Source: Candidatus Bipolaricaulota bacterium (GTDB lineage Bacteria; Bipolaricaulota; Bipolaricaulia; UBA7950; UBA9294). From it: a DNA stretch of 41,114 bases. This document shows, one piece after another, positions 6,714 to 14,625 of the stretch. A program made the position numbers and the translations under genes. Position 1 is the first letter of the stretch. Each line of letters begins with the position of its first letter. A model generated the notes under the pieces. The model did not search any database. It saw nothing but the letters and a program-made list of their open reading frames with translations, and had not been told where the DNA came from. The stretch lies in contig JAUVYF010000005.1 in the NCBI GenBank assembly GCA_030603215.1, positions 1-41,114 of the forward strand. The letters run 5' to 3'.

Positions 6714-8570
6714 TCACCAGATCCTGCACAATACAAACAGCAGCACCACTAAGCCGAACGTCACCCATGTCAGGTACATCGGCAATAGTCCCGAATGCAA
6801 CCATCGCAACAGGCCTGTTACGGCCAGTCCTACCCTTCCTGATTGATTGTAGGGATCGAAGAAACCCCTTTCTTGCCAGTTGTAGAGTTGGCGTAACCCG
6901 TTCATAGAGGAGACCGTCTTATAGAAATGCGTCCCTGGAATGATCATCTGGTCGTTCGGCTGCACCTCGCCGCACGTCCAGGTAGGTACCAGTCGGACTT
7001 TCTTTGATAATTGCCCGATGGCCAGTATGAGCAGGCCTAGAAGAACCCCGACAGCGATCAGGCCAGTAGCCAGTGTGGAATTCCACGTTCCAAGTAGTGT
7101 GGTGCTGGCATCCAGACCCAGTGCCGGATAGATGAACAGCTTGAGCGGTATGTAGTAGAAGACCCCGAAGAAGACGCACAGCGCAGCCAGGACGATCATC
7201 GGCGTTGTCTGCAACCATGAGGCCTCTTTCACGTTCTTCAGCCTGCTTGGCAGACGGGAGAGGAAAACAGAGTGGATGAGCTTGACAAACGAGGCCAGCG
7301 TCAATGCACTGCCGAACATGGCTGCAACAAGCCACACGGGCCAGAGCTTTGCAGCGGCGCTCGTTTGCGATGATCCCATATTGATTATACCCTGATAGAC
7401 CATCCACTTGGAGACAAATCCGTTCAGTGGCGGGATCCCGGAGATGCTAAGCGCGGCGATCAGACAAGCCGTGAACGTGATGGACATTTTCTTGCCCAAC
7501 CCCCCGAGCTTGTCCAGTTCTGCCGTGCCGGCCTGTTGCTCCACAGCACCGCCGCACAAGAATAGGCAACACTTGTATATCGCATGATTCAGCATGTGAA
7601 ATACGCCACCAGCAACGCCCACGGGGGTCATAGTCGCTATGCCCAGGATCATATAGCCGACCTGGCTGATGGCGTGATAGGATAGAAGCTTCTTCAGGTT
7701 ATGTTGAACCATGGCAATCATTACTGCGACGACTATCGTGCCCGCACCTATCAATGCCAGCAGTACGCTCAGCGCGCCTGACTGGAGGCTGAACAACCCC
7801 TTCACGACCAACACTAGCAGGTAGATCCCCAAAAGCTTGTCAATCGCGGCAGGCAGAAGCGCCATCACAGAGGCCGAAGCATATTCACCACTGGTGGGTA
7901 ACCAGGTATGCAAAGGCATTGCACCTGCCTTAGTGATCGCTGCTGTCATAAGCAATAAGAAGGCTGCAATTGGAATAGCTGAGGTGGTTGCCAGGTTGAT
8001 ATCCGACATGACAAATGTACCCGAAAGTGTCCATACCATTGATATCCCAAGGAGGAAGGCTGCGTCTGATGCTCCAATCATTGCAAAGCTCTTTGTCGCT
8101 GCGAAATTGGAGTTCTTGCCTCCTGTAGTTATCAGGAGATACAGCGAAGCGGTGACGATCTCCCAGAATATAAGCAAGAACAGTAAGTGATTAGAAAGGA
8201 GTATTCCTGCTGAACCACCTATTGTTAATAGAATGGCTCCGTAGTACTCGTTCAGGCGTTTCGCCCCAGCCATCGATTTCAGGGAATACAAGGTTATTAG
8301 CAGCCCAAACCCCATGGCAAACAGCAAAATAAAGGCTCCTAGTGGTTTAGCGTGTAACAATAGGTCCAGTCTCAGGTTGTCTATCTGGAGAACGGACCAA
8401 GCATATGTTAGTGAGCCTTGGGTAAATATTAGGATGGCTACTGCGAATGCGACGATGGAAATGCACAACGTCAATACCTTAGGTAAGGCTCTTATTCTGT
8501 TTGGACAGAACAGCAGCACAAAGCCTGCAACCAACGGCAGGAAGATAGGGATCAGTAGAGTAGTATTCAC
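6714..8570 (-). CDS. NuoL/HyfB/MrpA-like ion-pumping membrane subunit
   Basis: A 618-residue protein with about 14-16 transmembrane helices, homologous to NuoL, HyfB/HycC and the N-terminal part of MrpA. Charged residues expected of a pump are present: Glu137 in FWEIVTASL, Lys214 and His221 in ITKAGAMPLHTWLP, and Lys245 in IDKLLGIY. The C-terminal part after about residue 530 contains a TWTCGE motif and a final helix, more like HycC/HyfB than MrpD. It starts at GTG 8570 just after the large-subunit stop, with GGAGG upstream. It is the first of two pump-type subunits in the operon. Whether it moves H+ or Na+ cannot be read from the sequence. Confidence 0.9.
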   Translation of the reverse strand: MNTTLLIPIFLPLVAGFVLLFCPNRIRALPKVLTLCISIVAFAVAILIFTQGSLTYAWSVLQIDNLRLDLLLHAKPLGAFILLFAMGFGLLITLYSLKSMAGAKRLNEYYGAILLTIGGSAGILLSNHLLFLLIFWEIVTASLYLLITTGGKNSNFAATKSFAMIGASDAAFLLGISMVWTLSGTFVMSDINLATTSAIPIAAFLLLMTAAITKAGAMPLHTWLPTSGEYASASVMALLPAAIDKLLGIYLLVLVVKGLFSLQSGALSVLLALIGAGTIVVAVMIAMVQHNLKKLLSYHAISQVGYMILGIATMTPVGVAGGVFHMLNHAIYKCCLFLCGGAVEQQAGTAELDKLGGLGKKMSITFTACLIAALSISGIPPLNGFVSKWMVYQGIINMGSSQTSAAAKLWPVWLVAAMFGSALTLASFVKLIHSVFLSRLPSRLKNVKEASWLQTTPMIVLAALCVFFGVFYYIPLKLFIYPALGLDASTTLLGTWNSTLATGLIAVGVLLGLLILAIGQLSKKVRLVPTWTCGEVQPNDQMIIPGTHFYKTVSSMNGLRQLYNWQERGFFDPYNQSGRVGLAVTGLLRWLHSGLLPMYLTWVTFGLVVLLFVLCRIW

Positions 8571-8571
8571 T

Positions 8572-10293
8572 TTATGAATCCTCCAGCTTCAGGTGTTGCG
8601 AGCCGATCTCTTCTCTAATCCGGTCAGTTTCGTCACGACTCAACCGCAACAGTGCCTCATAGTCGTGAGTGATCCTGCTATTCTTATCGGCAACAGCCAG
8701 CCTTTCTGTGCAACTGTAACACGGGTCGACCGCGGCAAGTGTAATTGTCACATCGGGAATACTCTCTCCGATACAGGAGGCCTTGAATGACGGCACATTG
8801 ACGTAACTCGGGGCTCTAACCTTGTGACGGACCGGCCTGTTACCGCCGTCACTGCGGACGTAGTGGAAGGTTTCACCTCTTGGCGCCTCAACGCGTCCGA
8901 CCGCTTCGCCAGCAGGGATCTCCTTTACCTCAACGGCAATGGGTCCGTCAGGAAGCTTCTCTACAGCCTGTCTTATGATCTTGATCGATTCCAGGACTTC
9001 GAGCAGACGAACGACCGCCTTGGCGAAGACATCCCCTTCCGGCCGGGTAATCACATTCCAGTTCAAATCGGCGTATGTTGCATAGGGATCGTCGCGCCTC
9101 ACATCAATGGGAAGACCGCTTGCTCTGGCCGTCGGCCCTGTCACGGCGTATCTTATTGCATCGGCTTTAGTCAATATGCCAACACCCTTGAGCCGTACGT
9201 GTAAGACAGGGTCATCGAGTACCGCCTTGATAAGCATATCCATCTTTCTCTCGGTTTCGTCCATATCTTTCAGTATTCTAGGTTTCAGCTCATTGGGAAT
9301 ATCCTCCCGACATCCACCTATCTTGACGTTACCATAGTTGTTCCTGTTGCCCGTTATCTCCTCAAGCAGGTCAAGGATGGGCTCGCGGTACTTCCACGCC
9401 CACATGAACACGGTATCGTACCCAATGAAGTGTCCGGCCAATCCGAGCCAGAGCACGTGGCTGTGGATCCGTTCAAGTTCGTTGATAATCGTCCGCACAT
9501 ACAGAGCACGCTCGGGTGGCGTTACACCTGCAAGCTCTTCCACCGCCTGGACGTAAGCTAACGGATGCGAGGCTGAACAAATCCCACATATACGCGATAT
9601 CAAGAACGGCACTTGGTCGAACTGCAGTGATTCACTGATCTTCTCTATTCCTCGGTGATTGTACGACAACCGCATGTCGATGTCTGTCACGATCTCACCC
9701 TCGACGGAAAGTTGAAAGTATTCCATCTCTTCCTGTAACGGATGAGACGGCCCAATCGGGACGATCGGCTTCGACAGTCGGATGGTTCGCCGGGCTGGAC
9801 ACTTCGCCTGGTCAACCGGACGCTTGGCTGGATCTCCACCCAGGCGCTTTCCCGGCTTCTCTGCGTCCTTTCTCAACGGATAGACGCCTTCGGGCCAATC
9901 ATCGGATAGGATTAACCTCCTCATATCCGGATGATTCTTGAACTCTATTCCCAATACGTCGTGCGTCTCCCGTTCTGCCCAGTCGGCGCCCGGAAGGAAC
10001 GGCGCGATAGATTCGATTATCGGGTTCTCGCGGTCGCGAATGAAAGCTTTTGCAGTCACAATGCAGCCGGTCTCATCATCTGAATAATGATACAGGACTT
10101 CAAAACAATCATCAGAATCGATACCGGTAGCAATCACGAACCTTAAAGGGACCTCTTCAAATAGAAACTTGTTGACCGCGTAACTGTTCTCTGACTCACA
10201 GTAAAGATAGATTCGAGTCTCGCTCATCTTGTCTATCTTCGTGACTTTGTCCTTTATTCCGGACAGCTTGTTGTTCAATTCTTCCTGCGTCAA
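8572..10293 (-). CDS. hycE: group 4 [NiFe]-hydrogenase large subunit, NuoC-NuoD fusion (HycE-like)
   Basis: A 573-residue catalytic subunit. Residues 1-170 are a NuoC-like 30-kDa domain, with the signature WAERETHDVLGIEFKNHPD (105-123). Residues 171 to the end are the NiFe large-subunit domain. All four nickel-binding cysteines are present: Cys236 and Cys239 in RICGICSASH, and Cys525 and Cys528 in DPCYSCTER. This separates it from complex I NuoD, which lacks them. The 42 residues after Arg531 look like the C-terminal peptide that HycI removes from E. coli HycE after DPCYSCTDR, and a HycI-type gene lies in the same operon. The start is TTG 10293, with GAGGT 8 nt upstream. It should oxidise or form H2 on the cytoplasmic side of the membrane. 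Confidence 0.95.
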   Translation of the reverse strand: MTQEELNNKLSGIKDKVTKIDKMSETRIYLYCESENSYAVNKFLFEEVPLRFVIATGIDSDDCFEVLYHYSDDETGCIVTAKAFIRDRENPIIESIAPFLPGADWAERETHDVLGIEFKNHPDMRRLILSDDWPEGVYPLRKDAEKPGKRLGGDPAKRPVDQAKCPARRTIRLSKPIVPIGPSHPLQEEMEYFQLSVEGEIVTDIDMRLSYNHRGIEKISESLQFDQVPFLISRICGICSASHPLAYVQAVEELAGVTPPERALYVRTIINELERIHSHVLWLGLAGHFIGYDTVFMWAWKYREPILDLLEEITGNRNNYGNVKIGGCREDIPNELKPRILKDMDETERKMDMLIKAVLDDPVLHVRLKGVGILTKADAIRYAVTGPTARASGLPIDVRRDDPYATYADLNWNVITRPEGDVFAKAVVRLLEVLESIKIIRQAVEKLPDGPIAVEVKEIPAGEAVGRVEAPRGETFHYVRSDGGNRPVRHKVRAPSYVNVPSFKASCIGESIPDVTITLAAVDPCYSCTERLAVADKNSRITHDYEALLRLSRDETDRIREEIGSQHLKLEDS

Positions 10294-10323
10294 GATTTCT
10301 ACCTCGCTTCTTACTTCAGCGTA

Positions 10324-10755
10324 TCATAAAGCCGACAGGGCTTTTACTATGCCTGATATCATCGCTTCCGGTTTTGGCGGACAGCCCGGCACATAAGCAA
10401 TAATCGCATTGGGGTCTATTTCTTTTATTATTTTGTCTACCGGCCCTACCATATGATAACCTGTAGTGAATATACCTTTGTCACAGGCGCAGGCGCCGAT
10501 TGCAAAAACAACACATGGCTTTGGGGTTTGACGATATACTTCACGCAGACGCGGAGCTGCCTGCGCAGTGACACCGCCCGTTACCAATAACGCATCGGCA
10601 TGCCTTGGCGAGCCGACAAGCTTGATGCCAAACCGTTCCACGTCAAATCTCGGCGTCAACAAATCAACGATCTCAATGTCGCAATTGTTGCATGCACCGG
10701 TATTGACGTGAAATACCCACGGCGATTTCTTTAGTGCCCGTATCCTCCAATTCAT
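10324..10755 (-). CDS. group 4 [NiFe]-hydrogenase small subunit (NuoB/HycG/MbhJ-like)
   Basis: A 143-residue protein holding the proximal [4Fe-4S] cluster next to the NiFe site. The four ligands are in the blocks GACNNCDIEIVD (two cysteines), IGACACDKG and YVPGCPPKPEA. The compact length, without the extra ferredoxin domain of soluble hydrogenases, is typical of group 4 enzymes and NuoB. It starts at ATG 10755, with GGTGG upstream, between the NuoH-like and large-subunit genes, an order shared with Mbh and Hyf operons. No Tat signal is present, so the subunit stays on the cytoplasmic side. Confidence 0.94.
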   Translation of the reverse strand: MNWRIRALKKSPWVFHVNTGACNNCDIEIVDLLTPRFDVERFGIKLVGSPRHADALLVTGGVTAQAAPRLREVYRQTPKPCVVFAIGACACDKGIFTTGYHMVGPVDKIIKEIDPNAIIAYVPGCPPKPEAMISGIVKALSAL

Positions 10756-10764
10756 ATATCCACC

Positions 10765-11706
10765 TTAAAGCCAATTGATGTCATAATAGCTTCCTATTGC
10801 AGCCAGGACAACGGCAAGTACCAGGGCAATACCGCAGTAAACCCAGAAGAATTTCATTGCTTGGTCGATTCGCACACGTGGATTGGTGTTCTTTATCAGA
10901 ATAACTAGAACCAGAACCAATACATATTTGCCAATACTCCAGGCTAGGGGGCAGCCTGTTGTACCAAACCCACCAAGGAAGACCGTTATAAGGAACAGCG
11001 GAAGGGCAACGAGCATCAGCGCATGCATCACCTTCCACACGGCGAGCAGAGCGCCAGAGTACTCCATCAATACACCACTGGCAATCTCGGTCTCCGACTC
11101 AGCCATATCGAACGGAACAAACCCGAGCTTCGCCTGAATGCACAACAAGCTGACCAAGAAAGCAAGCATCCCCGATATGCTGTAGACCGGCGTCTGTTGG
11201 GCTATTGCGGCTAAATTGAGCTGCCCGCCAGTCTTCACAATAACTACAACAAGAGCAAGCACCAGCGGCAATTCATAGCCCATCACAAGTTTCATTTCCC
11301 GTGAAGCGCCGATTGCAGCGTAAGGGTTGGCACTGGCTGAGCTGCCAAGGATAAGTGCCAGTGAAGGCAACACCATCAAGTAAATTACCACGATAACATC
11401 ACCGACAAAGGCCGACTGCGCGACGGCCACCCGCCAGAGGATGGTGGACAGCAACAGCGTGCCTGCCATCCCTACAAGCGGCGCTGCGATAAACACAATC
11501 CTCTGAGCATCCTCGGGGACGAGGATCTCCTTTCCTAGCAGCTTTGCAACGTCGTAGAACGGCTGCAAAACCGGAGGTCCAACGCGCCACTGCACCAGTG
11601 CACTGACCTTCCGAACTACCCACGTGGCAAGCAAACCCAAGGAAAAAGTGAACAGGAACCCCGGAAAGACGGTGATCCAAAAAAGACTCCACAAAGCTTG
11701 CGTCAT
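10765..11706 (-). CDS. NuoH/HycD/MbhM-like membrane anchor subunit
   Basis: A 313-residue membrane protein with eight or so helices that links the hydrogenase arm to the ion pumps. The motif PFDMAESETEIASGVLMEYS contains the conserved acidic residues of the NuoH/HycD family, and KLLGKEILVPEDAQ is the usual first cytoplasmic loop. I chose ATG 11706 because it overlaps the stop of the preceding ferredoxin gene as ATGA and has AGGAAAAGG upstream; ATG 11745 would lie inside that gene. No quinone is needed in the group 4 enzymes, so this subunit probably couples electron transfer to conformational or proton changes. Confidence 0.93.
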   Translation of the reverse strand: MTQALWSLFWITVFPGFLFTFSLGLLATWVVRKVSALVQWRVGPPVLQPFYDVAKLLGKEILVPEDAQRIVFIAAPLVGMAGTLLLSTILWRVAVAQSAFVGDVIVVIYLMVLPSLALILGSSASANPYAAIGASREMKLVMGYELPLVLALVVVIVKTGGQLNLAAIAQQTPVYSISGMLAFLVSLLCIQAKLGFVPFDMAESETEIASGVLMEYSGALLAVWKVMHALMLVALPLFLITVFLGGFGTTGCPLAWSIGKYVLVLVLVILIKNTNPRVRIDQAMKFFWVYCGIALVLAVVLAAIGSYYDINWL

Positions 11707-12233
11707 GGCGTTGCCTTTTCCTCTTCCCGCAAGAACGGTTCCCAAAGGACACCGCCGGAGACCCGTACGACGATATCCTCAAACACCTCCACCAAATCAT
11801 CTTCGGCCTCTACGTCGACTTCTCTGTACTCTATGCTTCCATCCTGGCAGGTCCTAACGCATAGGGGTTTCTCATCAGGCTCCAATCTGCCTCTGCACAC
11901 GTCACAAACGCTCGTTGGAAACAGGATCAAGTCCGGATAGATCGTGCCAAACGGGCAGGCAAGTGAACAGGTTCCGCACCCGGTGCATAGCATATCCGCA
12001 CGCTTGAGAACACCCGCATCGTTCGTTTCGCTTGACACCTTTTCCAACGCATCACTGGGGCATGCCTCGATGCATGGTGCCAATTCACACCGGCGACAGA
12101 TTAGGGCAAAACGGACCATCTCTAGCAGCGAATCGAACCCCTTATTATCGGGGTGATGCTTGTATGAACACCGTACTCCGGATTCATTCTGGAGCCTGCT
12201 TTTCCCTAGATCGATTATCAGCTTTGCGCCCAT
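11703..12233 (-). CDS. HycB/HydN-like 4Fe-4S ferredoxin subunit
   Basis: A 176-residue cytoplasmic iron-sulfur protein. Cysteine motifs in order are CRRCELAPCIEACP, CTGCGTCSLACP and CDVCRGRL followed by PLCVRTCQ, consistent with three to four [4Fe-4S] clusters of the HycB/DMSO reductase B type. Such proteins carry electrons between a catalytic partner, classically formate dehydrogenase, and a hydrogenase. Here its upstream neighbours are the HydG- and HydB-like flavin and iron-sulfur subunits, so it probably relays electrons between that module and the hydrogenase. It starts at ATG 12233, 18 nt after the HydG-like gene. Confidence 0.87.
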   Translation of the reverse strand: MGAKLIIDLGKSRLQNESGVRCSYKHHPDNKGFDSLLEMVRFALICRRCELAPCIEACPSDALEKVSSETNDAGVLKRADMLCTGCGTCSLACPFGTIYPDLILFPTSVCDVCRGRLEPDEKPLCVRTCQDGSIEYREVDVEAEDDLVEVFEDIVVRVSGGVLWEPFLREEEKATP

Positions 12234-12251
12234 AAAAACCCCGTTTTACCC

Positions 12252-13073
12252 TCAGTCCCAGATGTTGGGATAGTCCTTTATCTGCTCATAGGTAAAGACC
12301 GGTCCGTCCTTACACACGTAGTACTTGCCGATCATGCAATGACCACACTTGCCAAACCCACAGCTCATGTTCTTCTCCATTGAGAGGTAGATCTGAGCTG
12401 GCTTGAAACCAAACTCCAACATCTTCAGCGTGGCGAACTTCATCATGATCGGCGGCCCGCAGATTACTGCTACTGTGTTGCTCACATCAACATCTTGTTC
12501 GTTGCATATCGTTGTCACCACACCAACGTTTCCCTTCCAGTTGTCGTCGGCCTTATCGACGGTGAGTTTCATATCCACACCCTCGATCTCCTGCCAATGC
12601 CCGAAGACCGCTTCCTTGTAGATGAAGTCATCAGGTGTTCTTGCTCCAAACCGGCAAACGATTGATTTGAAGTCCTCTATCCTGTCAATCAGGGTCAAAA
12701 ACAACGACCGGATCGGTGCCAATCCCACACCACCGCCCACGATGTAGACGTGTTTGCCAATGAAGTCATCGAGTGGATAACCGTTGCCGTATGGTCCACG
12801 AATGCCGATCTTCTGTCCCTTCTCGCACTCATGCAGTAACTCAGTGACGTGTCCTACCTTCATGATACTGATCTCCATCTTCTCGGTATCGGCGGGTGAT
12901 GAAGAAGGGGTAAACGGCGCTTCGCCAACGCCAGGCCATGTCAACTCCACAAACTGACCGGTTTCAAACTTGAAAGGTTCTTCCGGAACAATGACATAAC
13001 TCCTAATCGTGGGGGATTCATCAATGATTTTGATGATCTCACTACTTATTGGTTGGTAGAGGTTCTTATTCAC
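12252..13073 (-). CDS. hydG: HydG/AsrB-like FAD/NAD(P)-binding diaphorase subunit
   Basis: A 273-residue flavoprotein of the ferredoxin-NADP reductase superfamily, similar to sulfhydrogenase gamma subunit and anaerobic sulfite reductase subunit B. The FAD-binding block APFTPSSSP is at residues 52-60, the nucleotide-binding GGGVGLAPIRSL at 113-124, and a C-terminal [2Fe-2S] site has Cys238, 243, 246 and 254 (CGFGKCGHC). It should exchange electrons between NAD(P)H and the HydB-like partner. Its ATG overlaps the end of that gene by 4 nt. The coenzyme preference cannot be read safely. Finding it in a group 4 Mrp-type hydrogenase operon, rather than with a soluble group 3b enzyme, is unusual. Confidence 0.88.
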   Translation of the reverse strand: MNKNLYQPISSEIIKIIDESPTIRSYVIVPEEPFKFETGQFVELTWPGVGEAPFTPSSSPADTEKMEISIMKVGHVTELLHECEKGQKIGIRGPYGNGYPLDDFIGKHVYIVGGGVGLAPIRSLFLTLIDRIEDFKSIVCRFGARTPDDFIYKEAVFGHWQEIEGVDMKLTVDKADDNWKGNVGVVTTICNEQDVDVSNTVAVICGPPIMMKFATLKMLEFGFKPAQIYLSMEKNMSCGFGKCGHCMIGKYYVCKDGPVFTYEQIKDYPNIWD

Positions 13074-14158
13074 TTTGCAACTTCCGCCTTTGGCTTGGTC
13101 CGCAATTCCTCGTTCAGTTTCTTCAACACCACTCGAATGTCCATTCCATGGGAATCGGCATCAATACACCTACCGCAGCCGACGCACATGTCGATTCCGT
13201 ATCTATCAAAGAAGTACGAGAACTTATGCATCAGTCGGTGCTTGATCCTATCACCAAGTACCTTCCGCGGATTTGCCCCGCCAGCTACGGCGGCATAGGC
13301 CATTCGCATACAACTGTCCCACATCTTCATCTTGGCGAAGTAATCCTTCTGCCTGGTATCATAGAGATAGAAGCAGTGACATGTGGGGCAAATCCTCGTA
13401 CAGGCTTGACACTCAACACACTTTTGTGATTCGATATCGAAAACTTCAGAATCAGTGCTGTTCTCAAGGACTTTGTTGACGGGAGCGTCAAGCTCGTATT
13501 TAGAGTTGTTCTGTTCGATCTGTTTCTGCGTTTTGGCCCTGGTTTTGTCCCGCTCGATTAACAAGGCTTCAGGCGCATCAGTGAAAAGCTGTGAATGCTT
13601 TTCTACGAAATCTCTACCTTTATTTGAGCCAACTTCAACGATAAAACCATCACTTGTTTTCGAAACATTCAAGTCAAATCCGCTCTGCGCAAAAGGTCGC
13701 CCGCCAAACAGCGTACAGCAACAACTCTCAGCCGGGTCAAAGCAGTCGCTCGAGATGATGAACAGTTTCTCCCGCCGTCTTTGATAGAATGGGTCTTGAA
13801 ATTCCTCTTCCAAGAAAACCTTATCCAGGATCTCAATCGATCGAAGGTCGCAATCCTTGAGCCCAAAGATGGCAAACGGTTTTACCTCATTCGGCTCAAC
13901 CGATTTTGAGAAGACAGCGACAAGTTCCGATAGCGGGAACAGGAAATCCTTTATCGGTGTATAGGCGCGTACATTGTTGAAATGCAGCGGAGTTTCAATG
14001 GAAGAATCGTATTTAGCAAATGTGTAATGGTTTCCGATCTTTTTCGGAGTGTAAAGCTCAATTTGTTCAGCAACAGCATTCAACAGAACGCTTAGTTTGC
14101 TTATCGAAACAATTCCCACTCTTTCACCCCGGTTTATCTGGTGCCTCATCCCAAGCAT
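13070..14158 (-). CDS. hydB: HydB/AsrA-like 4Fe-4S subunit (sulfhydrogenase beta-type)
   Basis: A 362-residue cytoplasmic iron-sulfur protein and the first gene of the membrane-hydrogenase operon. The first C-terminal cluster motif is intact (Cys247-250-253-257 in CVECQACTRICP, with further cysteines at 260 and 262). The second reads CVGCGRCIDAD (Cys325-328-331), with Asp335 where the family usually has the fourth cysteine. It should connect the HydG-like flavoprotein to the ferredoxin chain. The start at ATG 14158 lacks a strong ribosome-binding site; GTG 14119, with GGGGTGA upstream, is a real alternative and would remove 13 non-conserved residues. A good promoter candidate lies about 50-85 nt upstream. 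Confidence 0.87.
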   Translation of the reverse strand: MLGMRHQINRGERVGIVSISKLSVLLNAVAEQIELYTPKKIGNHYTFAKYDSSIETPLHFNNVRAYTPIKDFLFPLSELVAVFSKSVEPNEVKPFAIFGLKDCDLRSIEILDKVFLEEEFQDPFYQRRREKLFIISSDCFDPAESCCCTLFGGRPFAQSGFDLNVSKTSDGFIVEVGSNKGRDFVEKHSQLFTDAPEALLIERDKTRAKTQKQIEQNNSKYELDAPVNKVLENSTDSEVFDIESQKCVECQACTRICPTCHCFYLYDTRQKDYFAKMKMWDSCMRMAYAAVAGGANPRKVLGDRIKHRLMHKFSYFFDRYGIDMCVGCGRCIDADSHGMDIRVVLKKLNEELRTKPKAEVAK

Positions 14159-14214
14159 TTTGCATCTCGTGAGATACGACCATCTTCATGCGGGACTCAA
14201 TTTACAGTTTCGTA

Positions 14215-14243
14215 CGTATAACACATTACTGTTCCTTTTTCAA
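14215..14243 (-). promoter_or_regulatory. candidate sigma70 promoter of the membrane-hydrogenase operon
   Basis: On the minus strand TTGAAA (14243-14238) and TATACG (14220-14215) are 17 nt apart. That is 5/6 and 4/6 matches to the consensus boxes. The leader to the hydB start would be about 50 nt. Confidence 0.5.
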
Positions 14244-14378
14244 GAAGCTGGCACTGATCTTTTCCACCCTACACTGTCGCAGTCTTCTTCAATTGGCGGT
14301 ATCCGTACGAAAACGGGCGGGTCGCCTCTGCGGTTCAAGGCAGCGGCCTTCCACGTACTCATGACGCGTGGGCTTTGT

Positions 14379-14395
14379 CTTGTGAACAGTGCAAG
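14379..14395. promoter_or_regulatory. possible Rex-like operator
   Basis: CTTGTGAACAGTGCAAG has a TTGTGAA half-site like that of the NADH-sensing repressor Rex and symmetric CTTG/CAAG ends, but the second half is imperfect. It lies between the two divergent hydrogenase promoters, where redox control would make sense. Confidence 0.2.
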
Positions 14396-14541
14396 TGTAA
14401 TTCCAACGGAAGGAGTTCTGCCACCGCCAATACAGACCGGTCACCGGGACTATCCAGACACTTAAGTTGGTACCTGGTTAAGAGCAACATGCCCGCGTTT
14501 CCAACTGCTTGCGATCTTCCTGTATAAGAGAGTTCCGTAGC

Positions 14542-14570
14542 TTGAAGACGGTCATTGTCTGCAATAGAAT
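14542..14570 (+). promoter_or_regulatory. candidate sigma70 promoter of the Mvh-like/hyp operon
   Basis: TTGAAG (14542-14547) and TAGAAT (14565-14570) are exactly 17 nt apart, with 4/6 and 5/6 matches. The predicted leader to the GTG at 14626 is about 49 nt. Confidence 0.5.
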
Positions 14571-14625
14571 TGTCCGGACCGATCGATGACCGCGGATCAA
14601 ATGTCTAACAAGGGAGGATAGAACG

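Larger units (their letters stand above)
14159..14625. other. divergent intergenic control region between the two hydrogenase operons
   Basis: The 467-nt stretch holds candidate sigma70 promoters for both strands (14215-14243 minus and 14542-14570 plus). It also has a TTGTGAA-containing inexact palindrome at 14379-14395 and a short palindrome CCGGTCACCGG at 14437-14447. No convincing gene or known riboswitch consensus was recognised in the middle 300 nt. Confidence 0.6.

Noticed and set aside
8572-10293. Complex I NuoCD
   Set aside because: All four NiFe-binding cysteines and a cleavable C-terminal tail are present, so it is a hydrogenase.
464-14158. Formate dehydrogenase gene expected with FocA and the HycB-like ferredoxin
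   Set aside because: No molybdopterin oxidoreductase sequence is found anywhere in the window, so formate oxidation is not claimed here.
14325-14335. CCTCTGCGGTT in the divergent region resembling the dispersed repeat
   Set aside because: Only 11 nt match and the surrounding bases do not; it may be chance.
14321-14360. GGTTCAA-like T-arm, considered as part of a tRNA
   Set aside because: No acceptor stem, D-arm or anticodon arm can be drawn around it.
14244-14541. Structured leader such as a cobalamin or molybdenum-cofactor riboswitch
   Set aside because: The conserved boxes of these riboswitches could not be found on either strand.
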